Shown here: in pieces, positions 33,471 to 43,007 of the stretch | How positions within the stretch are numbered: position 1 is the stretch's first letter | How the letters are laid out: the number at the start of each line of letters is the position of its first letter | Assembly: GCF_029892105.1 (NCBI RefSeq) | Contig: NZ_JARZAJ010000009.1 | Span: 62,001 to 126,000 of the forward strand | DNA: 64,000 nt | Source of the DNA: Kitasatospora sp. GP82 | GTDB taxonomy: Bacteria; Actinomycetota; Actinomycetes; Streptomycetales; Streptomycetaceae | Direction: 5' to 3' | The notes under the pieces: generated by a model | What the model saw: only the letters and a program-made list of their open reading frames with translations | The model's database searches: none | What the model was told of the DNA's origin: nothing | Program-made: the position numbers and the translations under genes

Positions 33471-34463
33471 TCAGGAGCGGCCGACGGCGTTGCGGGCGAT
33501 CTGCGAGAGCTTGGCGACCTCGAAGGCGGCGTACGCACCGCTGGAGAGGAGGGAGAACTTGACGCCCTCGCGGCCGCCGGGGCGGCGGTAGTCGGCGGGC
33601 AGGTGGGAGCGGTAGTACTCGGAGGCGCGGTGGAAGAACTGGGGGCGCTCGGCGCGCGGAACGCAGCCCGCGAGGTCGAAGACGAAAAGGAAGTTCCGGA
33701 TCATCCGGGTGAAGAGGAAGGGCTTGGCGGCGGCGAACTCCTCGTGCTCGCCGAGCAGTTCCAGGCTCCGGCCGTACTGCTCGAAGATGTCGAAGTGGCT
33801 GCTGCCGGGGGAGCCGGTCGGGTGCAGGGTGTGGCGGCGGCGGATCCGGACGCACTCCTGGTCGAGGACAGCGATCCGCTTCGCCGCGAGCAGCACCTCG
33901 TGGACCACCGGGATCTCCTCGTAGTGGCCGTCCGGGAAGGCGGGCAGACCGGAGTCCCGTCGGACCAGCCGGTCCCAGATCAGCGGCGGCGCGCCGAACA
34001 CCTCCGGCCGGTCCAGCGGGGAGAAGACCTCCGGGCCGGCGGACGAGAGCAGCTCGGCCGCCCCGCCGGGCCAGACCCGGTCCCGGTATTCGCGGGAGTG
34101 CCCGAACAGCAGGACGTCGACCTCGCCGGTCTCGGCCAGCCGGCCGGCCATCGCCTTGATCGCCTCGGGCTCCACCACGTGGTCGCTGTCCAGGAAGAGC
34201 AGGTACTCGCCCTTGGCGTGCGCCGCGCCTGCATTGCGGCTGCGGCCGATACCGACCGCGGCGTCCAGCCGCAGGACGCTCACCCGGGGGTCGCGCATCT
34301 CGTACGCCTCGGTGAGGCGCTCGGGGGAGTCGGGGGAGCGGTCGACGACCAGCACAACCTCGAAGTCGCGGGAGGACTGGGACAGGAGCGAGTCCAGACA
34401 GTCCTTCAGCTGTTGCTGCTGGTCGTAGGCGGAGAGCACTACGGAGATCAGTGGGGAGGGCAT
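33471..34463 (-). CDS. Family 2 glycosyltransferase
   Basis: The protein has 330 residues. The ATG at 34463 (MPSPLISVVLSAYDQQQQL) begins exactly at the GT-A fold. It contains FEVVLVVDRSPDSPERL, GRSRNAGAAHAKGEYLLFLD followed by SDH (a D-x-D-like metal site) and a C-terminal helical region ending FEVAKLSQIARNAVG. It resembles transferases for cell-wall or teichoic-acid glycerol/ribitol polymers. It is monocistronic. A long AT-containing leader precedes it. Confidence 0.85.
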   Translation of the reverse strand: MPSPLISVVLSAYDQQQQLKDCLDSLLSQSSRDFEVVLVVDRSPDSPERLTEAYEMRDPRVSVLRLDAAVGIGRSRNAGAAHAKGEYLLFLDSDHVVEPEAIKAMAGRLAETGEVDVLLFGHSREYRDRVWPGGAAELLSSAGPEVFSPLDRPEVFGAPPLIWDRLVRRDSGLPAFPDGHYEEIPVVHEVLLAAKRIAVLDQECVRIRRRHTLHPTGSPGSSHFDIFEQYGRSLELLGEHEEFAAAKPFLFTRMIRNFLFVFDLAGCVPRAERPQFFHRASEYYRSHLPADYRRPGGREGVKFSLLSSGAYAAFEVAKLSQIARNAVGRS

Positions 34464-34614
34464 GGGCGGGAGGCTAAGGGCGTGTACACGTCCGGGCAAA
34501 GGTCAAAATGCCCGTGAAACCACCCAACACCGGTCAAATCACGACTGGTGTGCGCGATATCTTCACCAAGCTGCCACCGTGAGTGACGAACCTGAGAGCC
34601 CGTCAGTGCGTCCG

Positions 34615-34660
34615 GAGGGCGGCACCCCACCGGGTTCCGGACCCGGGAGGTGCCGCCCTC
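34615..34660. terminator. Nested hairpin terminator
   Basis: GAGGGCGGCACC (34615-34626) pairs perfectly with GGTGCCGCCCTC (34649-34660). Inside lies a second stem CCGGGT/ACCCGG. It is 73 bp beyond the stop of the lysozyme-like gene and probably ends that transcript. Confidence 0.7.
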
Positions 34661-34732
34661 GGAGGCGTACCGGAAGGACGTGCGAGAAGGGCCTGCCAGG
34701 AGCCGTAGAAGACCGCGTACGAGCGACCGGGC

Positions 34733-35479
34733 TCAGTACGCGTGGTGGACCTGCCAGAACGACCACGCGCCGCAGGGGCTGCCGTAGACCTCGTTCATGT
34801 AGGTGAGGCCCCACTTGATCTGGGTGGCGGGGTTGGTGCGCCAGTCGGCACCGGCCGCGGCCATCTTGGAGGCGGGCAGGGCCTGGACCAGGCCGTACGC
34901 GCCCGAACTCGGGTTGGTCGCGGTGACGTTCCAGCTGCTCTCGTGCTGGACGATGTTGTCGAAGCACTGGAGCTGGCTCGCCGGGACGATCTGCGCGGCG
35001 ATCTCCTGCGGGGTGCCGGAGTAGCCGGTGCCTGTGCTCAGGGTGCTCCGCTGCTCGGAACGCGAGGCCGCGTCCGCCTGGGCCTGCGCAGCCGCTCGTG
35101 CCTTGGCCTCGGCATCCGCCTGGGCCTGCGCCTGGGCGTCGGCCTGCGCCTTCGCCTCGGCCTGGGCCTTGGCATCCGCATCCGCCTTGGCCTGGGCATC
35201 CGCCTTGGCCTTCGCGTCGGCCTCGGCCTTGGTCAGCGCCTCCGCCTGGGCGTTGGCCTGGGCCTGGGCGGCGGCGATCTGCTGGGTCTCGTCGGCGCCG
35301 ACGGCGGCGACGGCCTTCGGCGCCGCGGCCGGGGCGGAGGAGGAGTCCTGGGGCAGGGCCAGGGCCAGGGTTGCGGAGCCTGCGACGGCGAAGGTGGCCA
35401 CACCGGTGATGACGGCGTTCCGGCGGTTCTTGGTGAGCTTCGAGAGCTTCGAGAGCTGCGGGAGCTGCGGGAGCTGCAT
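34733..35479 (-). CDS. Secreted SLT/lysozyme-like protein with Ala-rich coiled coil
   Basis: The protein has 248 residues. A signal peptide (NAVITGVATFAVAGSATLAL) is followed by about 85 residues of near-periodic A-K-A-D-A-Q-A-E repeats, a long helical stalk. The C-terminal transglycosylase-like domain is about 80 residues, with CFDNIVQHESSWNVTATNPS (catalytic Glu), SSGAYGLVQALPASKM and TQIKWGLTYMNEVYG. This is the common streptomycete cell-wall hydrolase family. The stalk probably spans the wall. The corresponding DNA is repetitive in GCCTGGGC-type units. Confidence 0.88.
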   Translation of the reverse strand: MQLPQLPQLSKLSKLTKNRRNAVITGVATFAVAGSATLALALPQDSSSAPAAAPKAVAAVGADETQQIAAAQAQANAQAEALTKAEADAKAKADAQAKADADAKAQAEAKAQADAQAQAQADAEAKARAAAQAQADAASRSEQRSTLSTGTGYSGTPQEIAAQIVPASQLQCFDNIVQHESSWNVTATNPSSGAYGLVQALPASKMAAAGADWRTNPATQIKWGLTYMNEVYGSPCGAWSFWQVHHAY

Positions 35480-36332
35480 GGAGGGAACAGACCTCTTCCG
35501 TCGGTGGGGCCGTGCGCAGGCACACGGGTATCGTGAAGCGTGCTCGGGGGAACAGCCCGCGCGCCGTGTCGGACGGCCTCGCACCCCGCTGGGGATCGGG
35601 GTGGGCGGGACGGCGCGACGAGCCGACCTGGGGGATCGGACCGGCCACGCTGCGTTGCGACCGGGGACGTTGCGACCGGGGACATTCTTTGCAGAGGCTT
35701 ACGGTCGTAGCAACGAGCTCGGGTACTACCGGCGGTCGTAGGACAGCGGAACGCCCGGCACGGGGCCGGGCGTGATCGACGGGTTTACCCGGAACATACG
35801 CGAGCCGTAGGCGGAAGTCGTGACAGTCTGTGATCGCGGCCCTGACCAGCGGCGTTCCGGGCGCCCGAGCGGCGGTCCGGACACCCGGCAGGCGGGTGCG
35901 GCGAAGCGACCGGGGTGTGACGACTATCGAGGGCAGTAGTCGGCGGAACCGGTGTGGGCGGCCTCACAACAACCATCCCGTCCCGGTCGCCGAGTGTGAC
36001 CGGTCGAGTGCGGAAGGCGCGCCTGTGGTCACGGGACCGACGCCACCGCCGGGCCGCGCCTGGCGCGCCGACCCAACCGCACGGTGACCGCGTTGTCACT
36101 CTGGGCCGGGAAGCCGTATCCCCGGCCGGCTCACCGGCCGGACGAGCTGAGCATCAGGTCGGGGTCGCCGGCAGGGTCGAAAGTGCAAGAGGAATTGCCG
36201 ACTGCGTGGGATAGGTTGATGGCACCGACGAGAGAGTGGATTCGTGCCGGCGCTCCACAGAGCCGAGTTGACCGATCGTCAACTGTGACTGCGCGAGAAA
36301 GCTGCCGAAATCCATGCGATGAAGGAGCCCCG
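35480..36332. other. Gene-less divergent region
   Basis: About 850 bp between the lysozyme-like gene and the polyprenyl synthetase gene. No coding frame is convincing. A hairpin CGCCCGGC/GCCGGGCG lies at 35752-35772. Tandem GTTGCGACCGGGGAC-like units occur at 35652-35683. It is long enough for a leader RNA, but I could not match a known riboswitch. Confidence 0.5.
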
Positions 36333-37475
36333 TTGGCCAGTGCCGGTAGGCCGTTGTCCACACCCCCGACTTCACCGCTACCGTCCCAGAAGCCCTCGCC
36401 GTCGAGCGAGGTGGAGTCGGACGCCGCGCTGCTGAAGCTGGTGAGCGAGCAGCTGGCGGCACGCTGGAAGCCCGGCGCGGAGGCAGCGGGCCGAGACGAT
36501 GGGCTGGAGCTCGAAACCTCGCTGCGCCACGCCGTGCTGCCGCCCGGCAAGCTGCTGCGACCGTTGCTGCTGGTGCGGTCCGCGCTCGCGGTGGGCGCGA
36601 GCCGGGGTGCCACCGCGGCCGCTACCGGGCCCGGGGCGGCGGTCGGCCTGGTGGAGCGGGTGCTGCCCGCAGCGGTCGGGCTGGAGTGCGCACATGCCGG
36701 GAGCCTGGTCCACGACGACATCATCGACGGCGACCACACCAGGCGAGGCCGGCCTGCCGTGCACAGCCGCTTCGGCACGGAGCGCGCGATCGTCACCGGC
36801 AACGCACTCCTGCTCAGCTGGTTCGAAGCGCTGGCCGAGTGCCGGGACCGGGGCGTGCCGGCCGAGCTGGTGGTCGAGGCGATGCGTATCCAGGCGTCCA
36901 GCGGCATCGACGTCTGCCGGGGCGCCGAGCTGGAACTGGCGATGGCCGGCAACCTCGACTGCCGCACGGAGGACTACCTGGAGATGGCCCGGCTGAAGAC
37001 CGCCGTGGTCACCTCGGCGGCCTGCCGGATCGGCGCCGTCCTCGCGGGGGCAGGTCCCGCCGAGGCCGGGGCGCTGGCGGAGTACGGGATGGCCCTCGGG
37101 CTCGCCTTCCAGATCGGCGACGACCTGCTCCCTTTCGCCGCCGATCCCGCTGCCGCCGGAAAACCGGGCGACAGCGACCTGCGCAACCTGCGGCCCACTC
37201 TGCCACTGCTGCTGGCCCGCCGCCGCGACCGGGCCGGTTTCGAACGGGTCGGCGGTGACCGTGGCGGCCTCGAAGAGGCGCACCACGCACCACCGGGTCG
37301 CGCCCTCGCGGCGCTGCGCGAGCTGGTGCACCGTACGGGGGCGCACACCGCAGCCCGCGACGAGGCCCGCCGGTACGCGGAGCGCGCCTGCCGGTCGCTC
37401 GACGTACTGCCGCACACGCCCAGCCGGGACCGGCTCGACGCACTGGCCCGGCAGGCGGGCGAGCGGGCCCGCTGA
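36333..37475 (+). CDS. Polyprenyl diphosphate synthase family protein
   Basis: The protein has 380 residues. I chose the TTG at 36333 because AAGGAG sits 7 nt upstream. The first aspartate-rich motif is LVHDDIIDGDHTRRG (DDxxD) near residue 127. The second, near 262, reads QIGDDLLPFAAD, where the final Asp of DDxxD is Pro, so Mg binding there is altered. It condenses allylic diphosphates with IPP. No terpene cyclase or other isoprenoid gene is adjacent. An N-terminal Ser/Pro-rich extension of about 45 residues looks disordered. Confidence 0.85.
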   Translation: MASAGRPLSTPPTSPLPSQKPSPSSEVESDAALLKLVSEQLAARWKPGAEAAGRDDGLELETSLRHAVLPPGKLLRPLLLVRSALAVGASRGATAAATGPGAAVGLVERVLPAAVGLECAHAGSLVHDDIIDGDHTRRGRPAVHSRFGTERAIVTGNALLLSWFEALAECRDRGVPAELVVEAMRIQASSGIDVCRGAELELAMAGNLDCRTEDYLEMARLKTAVVTSAACRIGAVLAGAGPAEAGALAEYGMALGLAFQIGDDLLPFAADPAAAGKPGDSDLRNLRPTLPLLLARRRDRAGFERVGGDRGGLEEAHHAPPGRALAALRELVHRTGAHTAARDEARRYAERACRSLDVLPHTPSRDRLDALARQAGERAR

Positions 37476-37678
37476 AGCCCGTGGTGCGGAGGGCGGGCGA
37501 GCCCGGTGCCGGGTCCTGTCCGGCCGATCTCTGGACGCCGGCCCCCGAAGAGTGCCTGGCCACCGGCCACTGAAGGACCGGCCGGACGGGACCCGAGCGC
37601 GTGGTGCGCCATGAGCCGTTCGGAGGCGCAGGCTGGAGGGGGGAGGAGTGCTGCGGGCGGGGGTGAGGAGGTCGAGCC

Positions 37679-39028
37679 GTGTACTTCACCGATCGTCGGG
37701 ACGCCGGTCGGCAGCTGGCCGCCCGGCTGGCACAGCTGCGCGGTCAGGACGTGGTGGTGGTCGCCCTGCCGCGCGGCGGTGTACCGGTGGCGGCCGAGGT
37801 CGCCGAGGTGCTGGACGCACCGCTGGACATCTGTGTGATCAGGAAGCTGGGCGCGCCGTTCCAGCCGGAACTCGGGCTCGGCGCGATCGGCGAGGGCGGC
37901 GTGCGGGTGCTCAACCGGGAGGTGATGCGGCTCGCCGGGGTCTCGGAGGAGCAGCTCGCCCCGGTCGAGAAGCGCGAGCGCGCCGAACTCACCCGCCGGG
38001 TGGCCCGCTACCGAGGCGAACGTCCCGGTGTCCGGCTGGCCGGGAAGACCGTGGTGGTGGTCGACGACGGCGTGGCCACCGGATCCTCCGCGCGCGCCGC
38101 CTGCCGGATCGTGCGGCACCTGGGGGCGGCCCGGGTGGTGCTGGCGGTGCCGGTGGCGCCGACCGACTGGGTGGACCGGCTCGGTGAGGAGGCCGACGAG
38201 CTGGTGTGCGTCCGTACGCCGCTGGCCTTCTACGCGATCGGCCAGTTCTACCAGGACTTCGAGCAGACCTCGGACGCGGAGGTCGCATCCTGCCTCGACC
38301 GCGCGGCGCGGCGGACGGCGGCGGGCACCGCCGGTGACTCCGGAACGAACGGCAGCCAGGATCCCGCACCGGATCCACACCCGGGCACGCGGGAGGTCGA
38401 ACTGCCGCTCGGTGGCGGATGGTTGGGGGGAACGCTGACGGTGCCGCCGGGCGCGGTGGCCGGTGTCGTCGTGTTCGCCCACGGCAGCGGCAGCAGTCGG
38501 CACAGCCCGCGCAACCGCTTCGTGGCCGAGCGGCTGAACCGCGCCGGACTGGCGACCCTGCTGTTCGACCTGCTCACCGACGGCGAGGCCGCCGACCGGG
38601 CCAAGGTCTTCGACATCGCGCTGCTGGCCGAGCGCCTGGCCGAGGCGACCCGCTGGCTGAGGGAGCAGCCGGAGGCCGAACGGCGCCCGCTCGGGTACTT
38701 CGGGGCCAGTACCGGAGCGGCTGCCGCGCTGTACGCCGCCGCCGATCCGGGCACGCCCGTCGATGCGGTGGTCTCCCGGGGCGGTCGGCCCGACCTGGCG
38801 GGGGACCGGCTGCCCGAGGTGACGGCACCCACGCTGCTCATCGTCGGCGGTGACGACCACCTGGTGCTCGAACTCAACCGCGAGGCGCAGGCTCGGCTGA
38901 GCTGCGAGAGCCGGCTGTCCGTGGTGCCCGGCGCGACCCATCTCTTCGAGGAACCGGGCACCTTGGCCGCCGCGGCCGACCTTGCGGCGGACTGGTTCAG
39001 CGAGCACCTGGCGGCCGCCCGGCGGTGA
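37679..39028 (+). CDS. Phosphoribosyltransferase-alpha/beta hydrolase fusion
   Basis: The protein has 449 residues with a GTG start behind GAGGAGG. Residues 1 to about 215 form a type I PRTase-like domain with VVVVALPRGGVPVAAEVAEV, IRKLGAPFQPELGLGAI and the PRPP loop VVVVDDGVATGSSARA. Residues about 235-445 form a dienelactone-hydrolase-like domain: VVFAHGSGSSRHSPRN, the nucleophile elbow YFGASTGAAAA, LLIVGGDDHLV and a terminal His in GATHLFEEPG. The fusion is known in actinomycetes. Its substrate is unclear. Confidence 0.88.
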   Translation: MYFTDRRDAGRQLAARLAQLRGQDVVVVALPRGGVPVAAEVAEVLDAPLDICVIRKLGAPFQPELGLGAIGEGGVRVLNREVMRLAGVSEEQLAPVEKRERAELTRRVARYRGERPGVRLAGKTVVVVDDGVATGSSARAACRIVRHLGAARVVLAVPVAPTDWVDRLGEEADELVCVRTPLAFYAIGQFYQDFEQTSDAEVASCLDRAARRTAAGTAGDSGTNGSQDPAPDPHPGTREVELPLGGGWLGGTLTVPPGAVAGVVVFAHGSGSSRHSPRNRFVAERLNRAGLATLLFDLLTDGEAADRAKVFDIALLAERLAEATRWLREQPEAERRPLGYFGASTGAAAALYAAADPGTPVDAVVSRGGRPDLAGDRLPEVTAPTLLIVGGDDHLVLELNREAQARLSCESRLSVVPGATHLFEEPGTLAAAADLAADWFSEHLAAARR

Positions 39029-39072
39029 GTGGGCCGAGGTCCGGTCCCGTCCGGCCGATCCTCGGTGCGACC

Positions 39073-39197
39073 TCAGCGAGTGGTGTAGCCGCCGTTGACG
39101 AAGAGGGTCTGGCCGTTGAGCCACCAGCCGTCGGTGAGCAGGAACCTGACGTACGGGGCGATGTCGTCGATCGGGTCTCCCGGTCCGGCGTTCCGGG
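39073..39197 (-). pseudogene. SDR C-terminal fragment
   Basis: On the minus strand the sequence reads GDPIDDIAPYVRFLLTDGWW, then LNGQTLFVNGGYTTR and stop. This is the end of a short-chain dehydrogenase. Nothing upstream continues it; the next bases belong to the leader of the methyltransferase gene. Confidence 0.7.
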
Positions 39198-39298
39198 GCC
39201 TGCTCCGCAGGGGCGGACGGGCTCCGTGCTACGGACGGCCGTTCGGACGGTTAGGCTGTGGCCCGGCTGATGGTGAAGTCCACTGGAGGTGGGTCGAT

Positions 39299-40153
39299 TT
39301 GTCGGAGCGTCAGGGTGAGCAGAGCGAACTGATCGCAATCGGACGCGGGTTCGACGGCTGGGAGCCGCCGGAGATCGACACCTCGGTGCCGCACTCCGCC
39401 CGGATGTACGACTACTGGCTCGGCGGCAAGACCCACTTCGCGCCGGATCGCGCCCTGGGCGAGGGCATCGAGCAGGCCATCCCCAGCATCCGGACCATGG
39501 CCAGGGAGAACCGCCACTTCCTCGGCCGGGCGGTCAGGTACCTGGCGCGCGAGGCCGGGATCAGGCAGTTCCTGGACATCGGCACGGGCATCCCGACCGG
39601 CGGCAACACCCATGAGGTCGCCCAGGCCGAGGCGCCCGGCAGTAGCGTCGTGTACGTGGACAACGACCCGATCGTGCTTGCCCACGCCCGCGCCCTGATG
39701 GTCAGCGAAGGCCGGGGCGAGACCGCCTACATCCACGCCGACCTGCGCCGACCCGAGGCGATCCTCGCGCATCCGGCGCTGACCGGGACACTGGACCTCA
39801 CCGAGCCGGTCGGCCTGATGCTGGTGGCGATCCTGATGCTGCTGCGCGACGAGGACGACCCGAGGGGCAAGGTGGCCACCCTGCTGGACGCGCTGCCCTC
39901 GGGCAGCCATGTGGTGATCACGCACCCGACCGGCGACTTCGACCCCGAGGCGATGGCGCAGGTGGCCGCCAAGGCGGCGCAGGGCCGGATGACGCTGGTC
40001 CCGCGCACCCGGGCCCGGGTCGAGGAGTTCTTCGGGGGGTGGGAGCTGGTCGAGCCCGGCGTCGCACCCGTGATGGCCTGGCACCCGGACGGCGAGCCGC
40101 CCGCCGACCCGCACGCCGCGTACTACTGGGCGGGCGTGGCCCGCAAGCCGTAG
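39299..40153 (+). CDS. SAM-dependent methyltransferase (DUF574/PF04672 type)
   Basis: The protein is about 284 residues from TTG 39299, with GGAGG 10 bp upstream. Typical elements are SVPHSARMYDYWLGGKTHFA, RENRHFLGRAVRYLAREAGI, the SAM motif FLDIGTGIPTGGNTHEVAQ and VVYVDNDPIVLAHARAL. The family is very abundant in streptomycetes, and its substrates are mostly unknown. It overwrites the SDR remnant on the other strand. Confidence 0.88.
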   Translation: MSERQGEQSELIAIGRGFDGWEPPEIDTSVPHSARMYDYWLGGKTHFAPDRALGEGIEQAIPSIRTMARENRHFLGRAVRYLAREAGIRQFLDIGTGIPTGGNTHEVAQAEAPGSSVVYVDNDPIVLAHARALMVSEGRGETAYIHADLRRPEAILAHPALTGTLDLTEPVGLMLVAILMLLRDEDDPRGKVATLLDALPSGSHVVITHPTGDFDPEAMAQVAAKAAQGRMTLVPRTRARVEEFFGGWELVEPGVAPVMAWHPDGEPPADPHAAYYWAGVARKP

Positions 40154-40189
40154 GCCCTGTCCCGGACGGCCGAGGTCGCCGCTGCGGGG

Positions 40190-40948
40190 ATGTGCTGCAC
40201 TGGAGTGGTGACCGGGCCCTCGACGCCGATGGTGTCCCTGTGCTTCGCCCCCGAGCTGTGGCTGTTCCTGCGCAAGCGCCACCGCCGCGAGCCGGTACGG
40301 GCCGTCCATGACGGGACGGCCTCGCTCGGGCACCTGGTGCAGTCGCTGGGGGTGCCGCTGACCGAGGTCGGTTCGCTGGAGGTGGCGGGCCGCCGGGTCG
40401 GCCAGGACCACCGGCCCCGGGGCGGCGACCTCGTACGCGTGACGCCGGTGCCCCGGCCGCAGCGGGCGCCGTCGTCGTGCTTCCTCCTCGACGTCCATCT
40501 CGGCGCCCTTGCGCGGCGGTTGCGGCTGCTCGGGGTGGACACCGCCTACCGCAACGACCTGGACGACGATGAACTGGTCGTCCGGGCCAACGCGGAGCGC
40601 CGGATCCTGCTCACCAAGGACCGGGGGCTGCTGTGCCGCCGAGCGCTCTGGCTGGGCGCGTACGTACGGGGTTCCGGTCCTGACGAGCAACTCGCCGATG
40701 TGCTGGAGCGGTTCGCGCCCCCGCTGGCGCCGTGGAGTCGCTGCACGGCGTGCAACGGGCTGCTGGTGCCGGTGGCGAAGCAGGAGGTCGAGGTACTGCT
40801 ACGGCCCGGCACCCGCCGGACGTACGACAGCTTCGCCCGCTGCCGTGCGTGCGGCCACGTCTACTGGGACGGTGCCCATCATCGGCACCTGGAGACGATC
40901 GTGGCCGCGGCGCTGGGCGACAGCGGGCGAAGCGAAGGCGGGAACTGA
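40190..40948 (+). CDS. Mut7-C RNase-domain protein with ubiquitin-like N-terminus
   Basis: The protein has 252 residues. ATG 40229 (MVSLCFAPELW) is a plausible later start. The first 80 or so residues are the Mut7-C ubiquitin-like fold. The Mut7-C PIN-like domain follows: FLLDVHLGALARRLRLLGVD, LTKDRGLLCRRALWLGAYV and two Cys pairs, CTACNGLLVP and CRACGHVYWDGAHHRHLE, forming a zinc ribbon. RNA-processing or toxin-like nuclease activity is predicted by family. It ends 6 bp before the convergent permease gene. Confidence 0.88.
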   Translation: MCCTGVVTGPSTPMVSLCFAPELWLFLRKRHRREPVRAVHDGTASLGHLVQSLGVPLTEVGSLEVAGRRVGQDHRPRGGDLVRVTPVPRPQRAPSSCFLLDVHLGALARRLRLLGVDTAYRNDLDDDELVVRANAERRILLTKDRGLLCRRALWLGAYVRGSGPDEQLADVLERFAPPLAPWSRCTACNGLLVPVAKQEVEVLLRPGTRRTYDSFARCRACGHVYWDGAHHRHLETIVAAALGDSGRSEGGN

Positions 40949-40954
40949 CGGCCG

Positions 40955-42409
40955 TCAGGCCTCGGCGGGTGCCGTGGCGAGTGCTGCGGCAGCCTTGCGG
41001 CGGCGGCCGACGACGGCCGAGGCGGCGAGCACCACGGCGGCGGCGACCAGCGAGAGGATCATCTGGGTCAGCCCGTCGGGGTCGGTGCACATGTAGGCCA
41101 TGACGAAGGTGATCATCCCGATGGTCGCCCAGGTCAGGTACGGGAACAGCCACATCCGGACGGTCAGCTTCTCGGGCGACTCACGCTCGACGATCCGGCG
41201 CATCCGCAGCTGGGAGACGGAGATCGCCAGCCAGACGAAGAGCGCCACCGCGCCGGAGGAGTTCAGCAGGAACTGGAAGACGGTGGCCGGCCACATGTAG
41301 TTGAAGAAGACCGCGAGGAAGCCGAAGACGACGGAGACGAGGATCGCCGTCCGCGGCACCCCGCGCCCGCTGACCTTGCCGAAGGAGCGCGGGGCATCAC
41401 CGCGCTGGCTGAGCGAGAAGGCCATCCGCGAGGCGGTGTACAGGCCGGAGTTGAGGCAGGAGAGCACGGCGGTCAGGACGATGACGTCCATCACCCGGCC
41501 GGCACCGGGGATGCCCACGTGGTCCAGGACGGCAACGTACGGGCTGCCCTTGACGGCGGCGGAGTTCCAGGGGAGCAGGGTGACGACGATGGCGATCGAG
41601 CCGAGGTAGAAGACGCCGATACGCCAGATCACGCTGTTGGTGGCCTTGCGGACGGCGGTCTTCGGGTCGGCGGTCTCGCCCGCCGCGAGGGTGACGATCT
41701 CGCTGCCCATGAAGGCGAACACCACGGTGAGCATGCCGGTGAAGACCGCGCCGATGCCGTGCGGGAGGAAGCCGCCGTTACCGGTCAGGTTGGTCATACC
41801 CGGGGAGTGGGTGCCCGGCAGGACCCCGAAGATCGCCAGGGCTCCGATCACGATGAAGGCCGTGATCGCCACCACCTTGATGCCCGCGAACCAGAACTCG
41901 AACTCGCCGTAGGAGGAGACCGAGAAGAGATTGGTCGCGGTGAGCACGGCCATAACTATCAGTGCGAACGCCCATTGAGGCACCCCCGGCACCCAGCTGT
42001 TGAGGATCTTCGCACCTGCGGTGGCCTCGACCGCCAGCACCACGACCCAGAAGAACCAGTACAGCCAGCCGATGGAGAAGCCGGCCCAGCGACCGAGTGC
42101 CCGGTCGGCGTAGGCGGAGAACGAACCGCTCTGCGGGTCGGCGGCGGCCATCTCGCCGAGCATCCGCATGACCATCACGACCAGCGTGCCGGCCAGTGCG
42201 TACGAGAGGAGGATGCCGGGGCCGGTGGACGCGATCCCGGCGCCCGAGCCGACGAACAGCCCGGCGCCGATCACACCGCCGATCGCGATCATCGAGAGGT
42301 GCCGGTTCTTCAGGCCCGCTTGGAGGTGACCGTGGCCAGAGCCCGGGGTCGCCGGGCTCTGGTCTGGTGTGTCGGCCTGCTGCGGGCCCTTGGTGGTTTC
42401 CATGCTCAT
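40955..42409 (-). CDS. AAT-family amino acid permease
   Basis: The 484-residue protein has about 12 helices. The start MSMETTKGPQ at 42409 is followed by LKNRHLSMIAIGGVIGAGLF, the first consensus helix of AAT permeases. Other typical parts are GTLVVMVMRMLGEMAAADPQ and FMGSEIVTLAAGETADPKTA. It is closest in look to GabP/AroP/ProY types. The upstream 42420-42580 is unusually AT-rich and likely carries its promoter. Confidence 0.92.
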   Translation of the reverse strand: MSMETTKGPQQADTPDQSPATPGSGHGHLQAGLKNRHLSMIAIGGVIGAGLFVGSGAGIASTGPGILLSYALAGTLVVMVMRMLGEMAAADPQSGSFSAYADRALGRWAGFSIGWLYWFFWVVVLAVEATAGAKILNSWVPGVPQWAFALIVMAVLTATNLFSVSSYGEFEFWFAGIKVVAITAFIVIGALAIFGVLPGTHSPGMTNLTGNGGFLPHGIGAVFTGMLTVVFAFMGSEIVTLAAGETADPKTAVRKATNSVIWRIGVFYLGSIAIVVTLLPWNSAAVKGSPYVAVLDHVGIPGAGRVMDVIVLTAVLSCLNSGLYTASRMAFSLSQRGDAPRSFGKVSGRGVPRTAILVSVVFGFLAVFFNYMWPATVFQFLLNSSGAVALFVWLAISVSQLRMRRIVERESPEKLTVRMWLFPYLTWATIGMITFVMAYMCTDPDGLTQMILSLVAAAVVLAASAVVGRRRKAAAALATAPAEA

Positions 42410-42582
42410 CAGGTGTGACTGCCTTCCCAGCGCGGGCACTCGGTCTGTGGGTGACAGGGGTGGGGACAGGCCCACGCGTTGGCTGGCAAACCTAGCCACA
42501 AATCCGGCGCAAGGGAACCTTTGGGTACAAATTGTTGACGTCTTGGACACATAAGCTTTACGTAATTGAGCTCTATGAGAGC

Positions 42583-42888
42583 TTAGCGGCGGCGGCCGGG
42601 TGCGGTAGGGAGGACGCAGTCGCCGCAGAGCCCGGAGCCCGGTACGCGGTAGTAGGGGCAGCAGGTGGAGCGGCGGAACGAGGCTCTGCGGTGCGAGACG
42701 GTGCCCGTGCCGCGCAGCGGGTCGCGGGCCGGCAGGTCCTCGGCGAGCAGCCGGGCCGTCCCGGCCGCGTCGGCGGCGGTACGGGAGGCCGAACAGCTCC
42801 CGCTCCGCATCCGACAGACCCGTCGAATACGCGGCATGCGGTCCAGTCGCCCGCCTCTCCCGAAGGGGGACAGCGGCTGCCAAGTCAC
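42583..42888 (-). pseudogene. FhuF-like (2Fe-2S)-binding protein with a frameshift
   Basis: The C-terminal half reads FRRSTCCPYYRVPGSGLCGD, then CVLP, which is the C-C-x10-C-x2-C cluster site of FhuF-type siderophore reductases. Its natural N-terminus (LAAAVPLRERRATGPHAAYS, then LSDAERELFGLPY) is in a different frame. One extra C in the CGCCGCCG run near 42780 explains the shift. Real mutation or an assembly error in a GC run are both possible. Otherwise it looks like the small stand-alone protein of about 105 residues common in streptomycetes. Confidence 0.65.
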
Positions 42889-43007
42889 ATTCCTTGATCA
42901 GGACTTCGCAGCCTTCCTCTAGAGTGCTTCCGTCCCCTGCACGCGCCAGTGGCCCCGGCCCGGCGGCGCGTGCCGACCCTGCCCACGGGCCCGACCGAGG
43001 AGTAACC

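Noticed and set aside
35640-35830. Possible c-di-AMP (ydaO-type) riboswitch upstream of the lysozyme-like gene, suggested by GAGCCGTAGGCGGAAG
   Set aside because: The string lies on the strand opposite to that gene and the other conserved ydaO blocks are missing.
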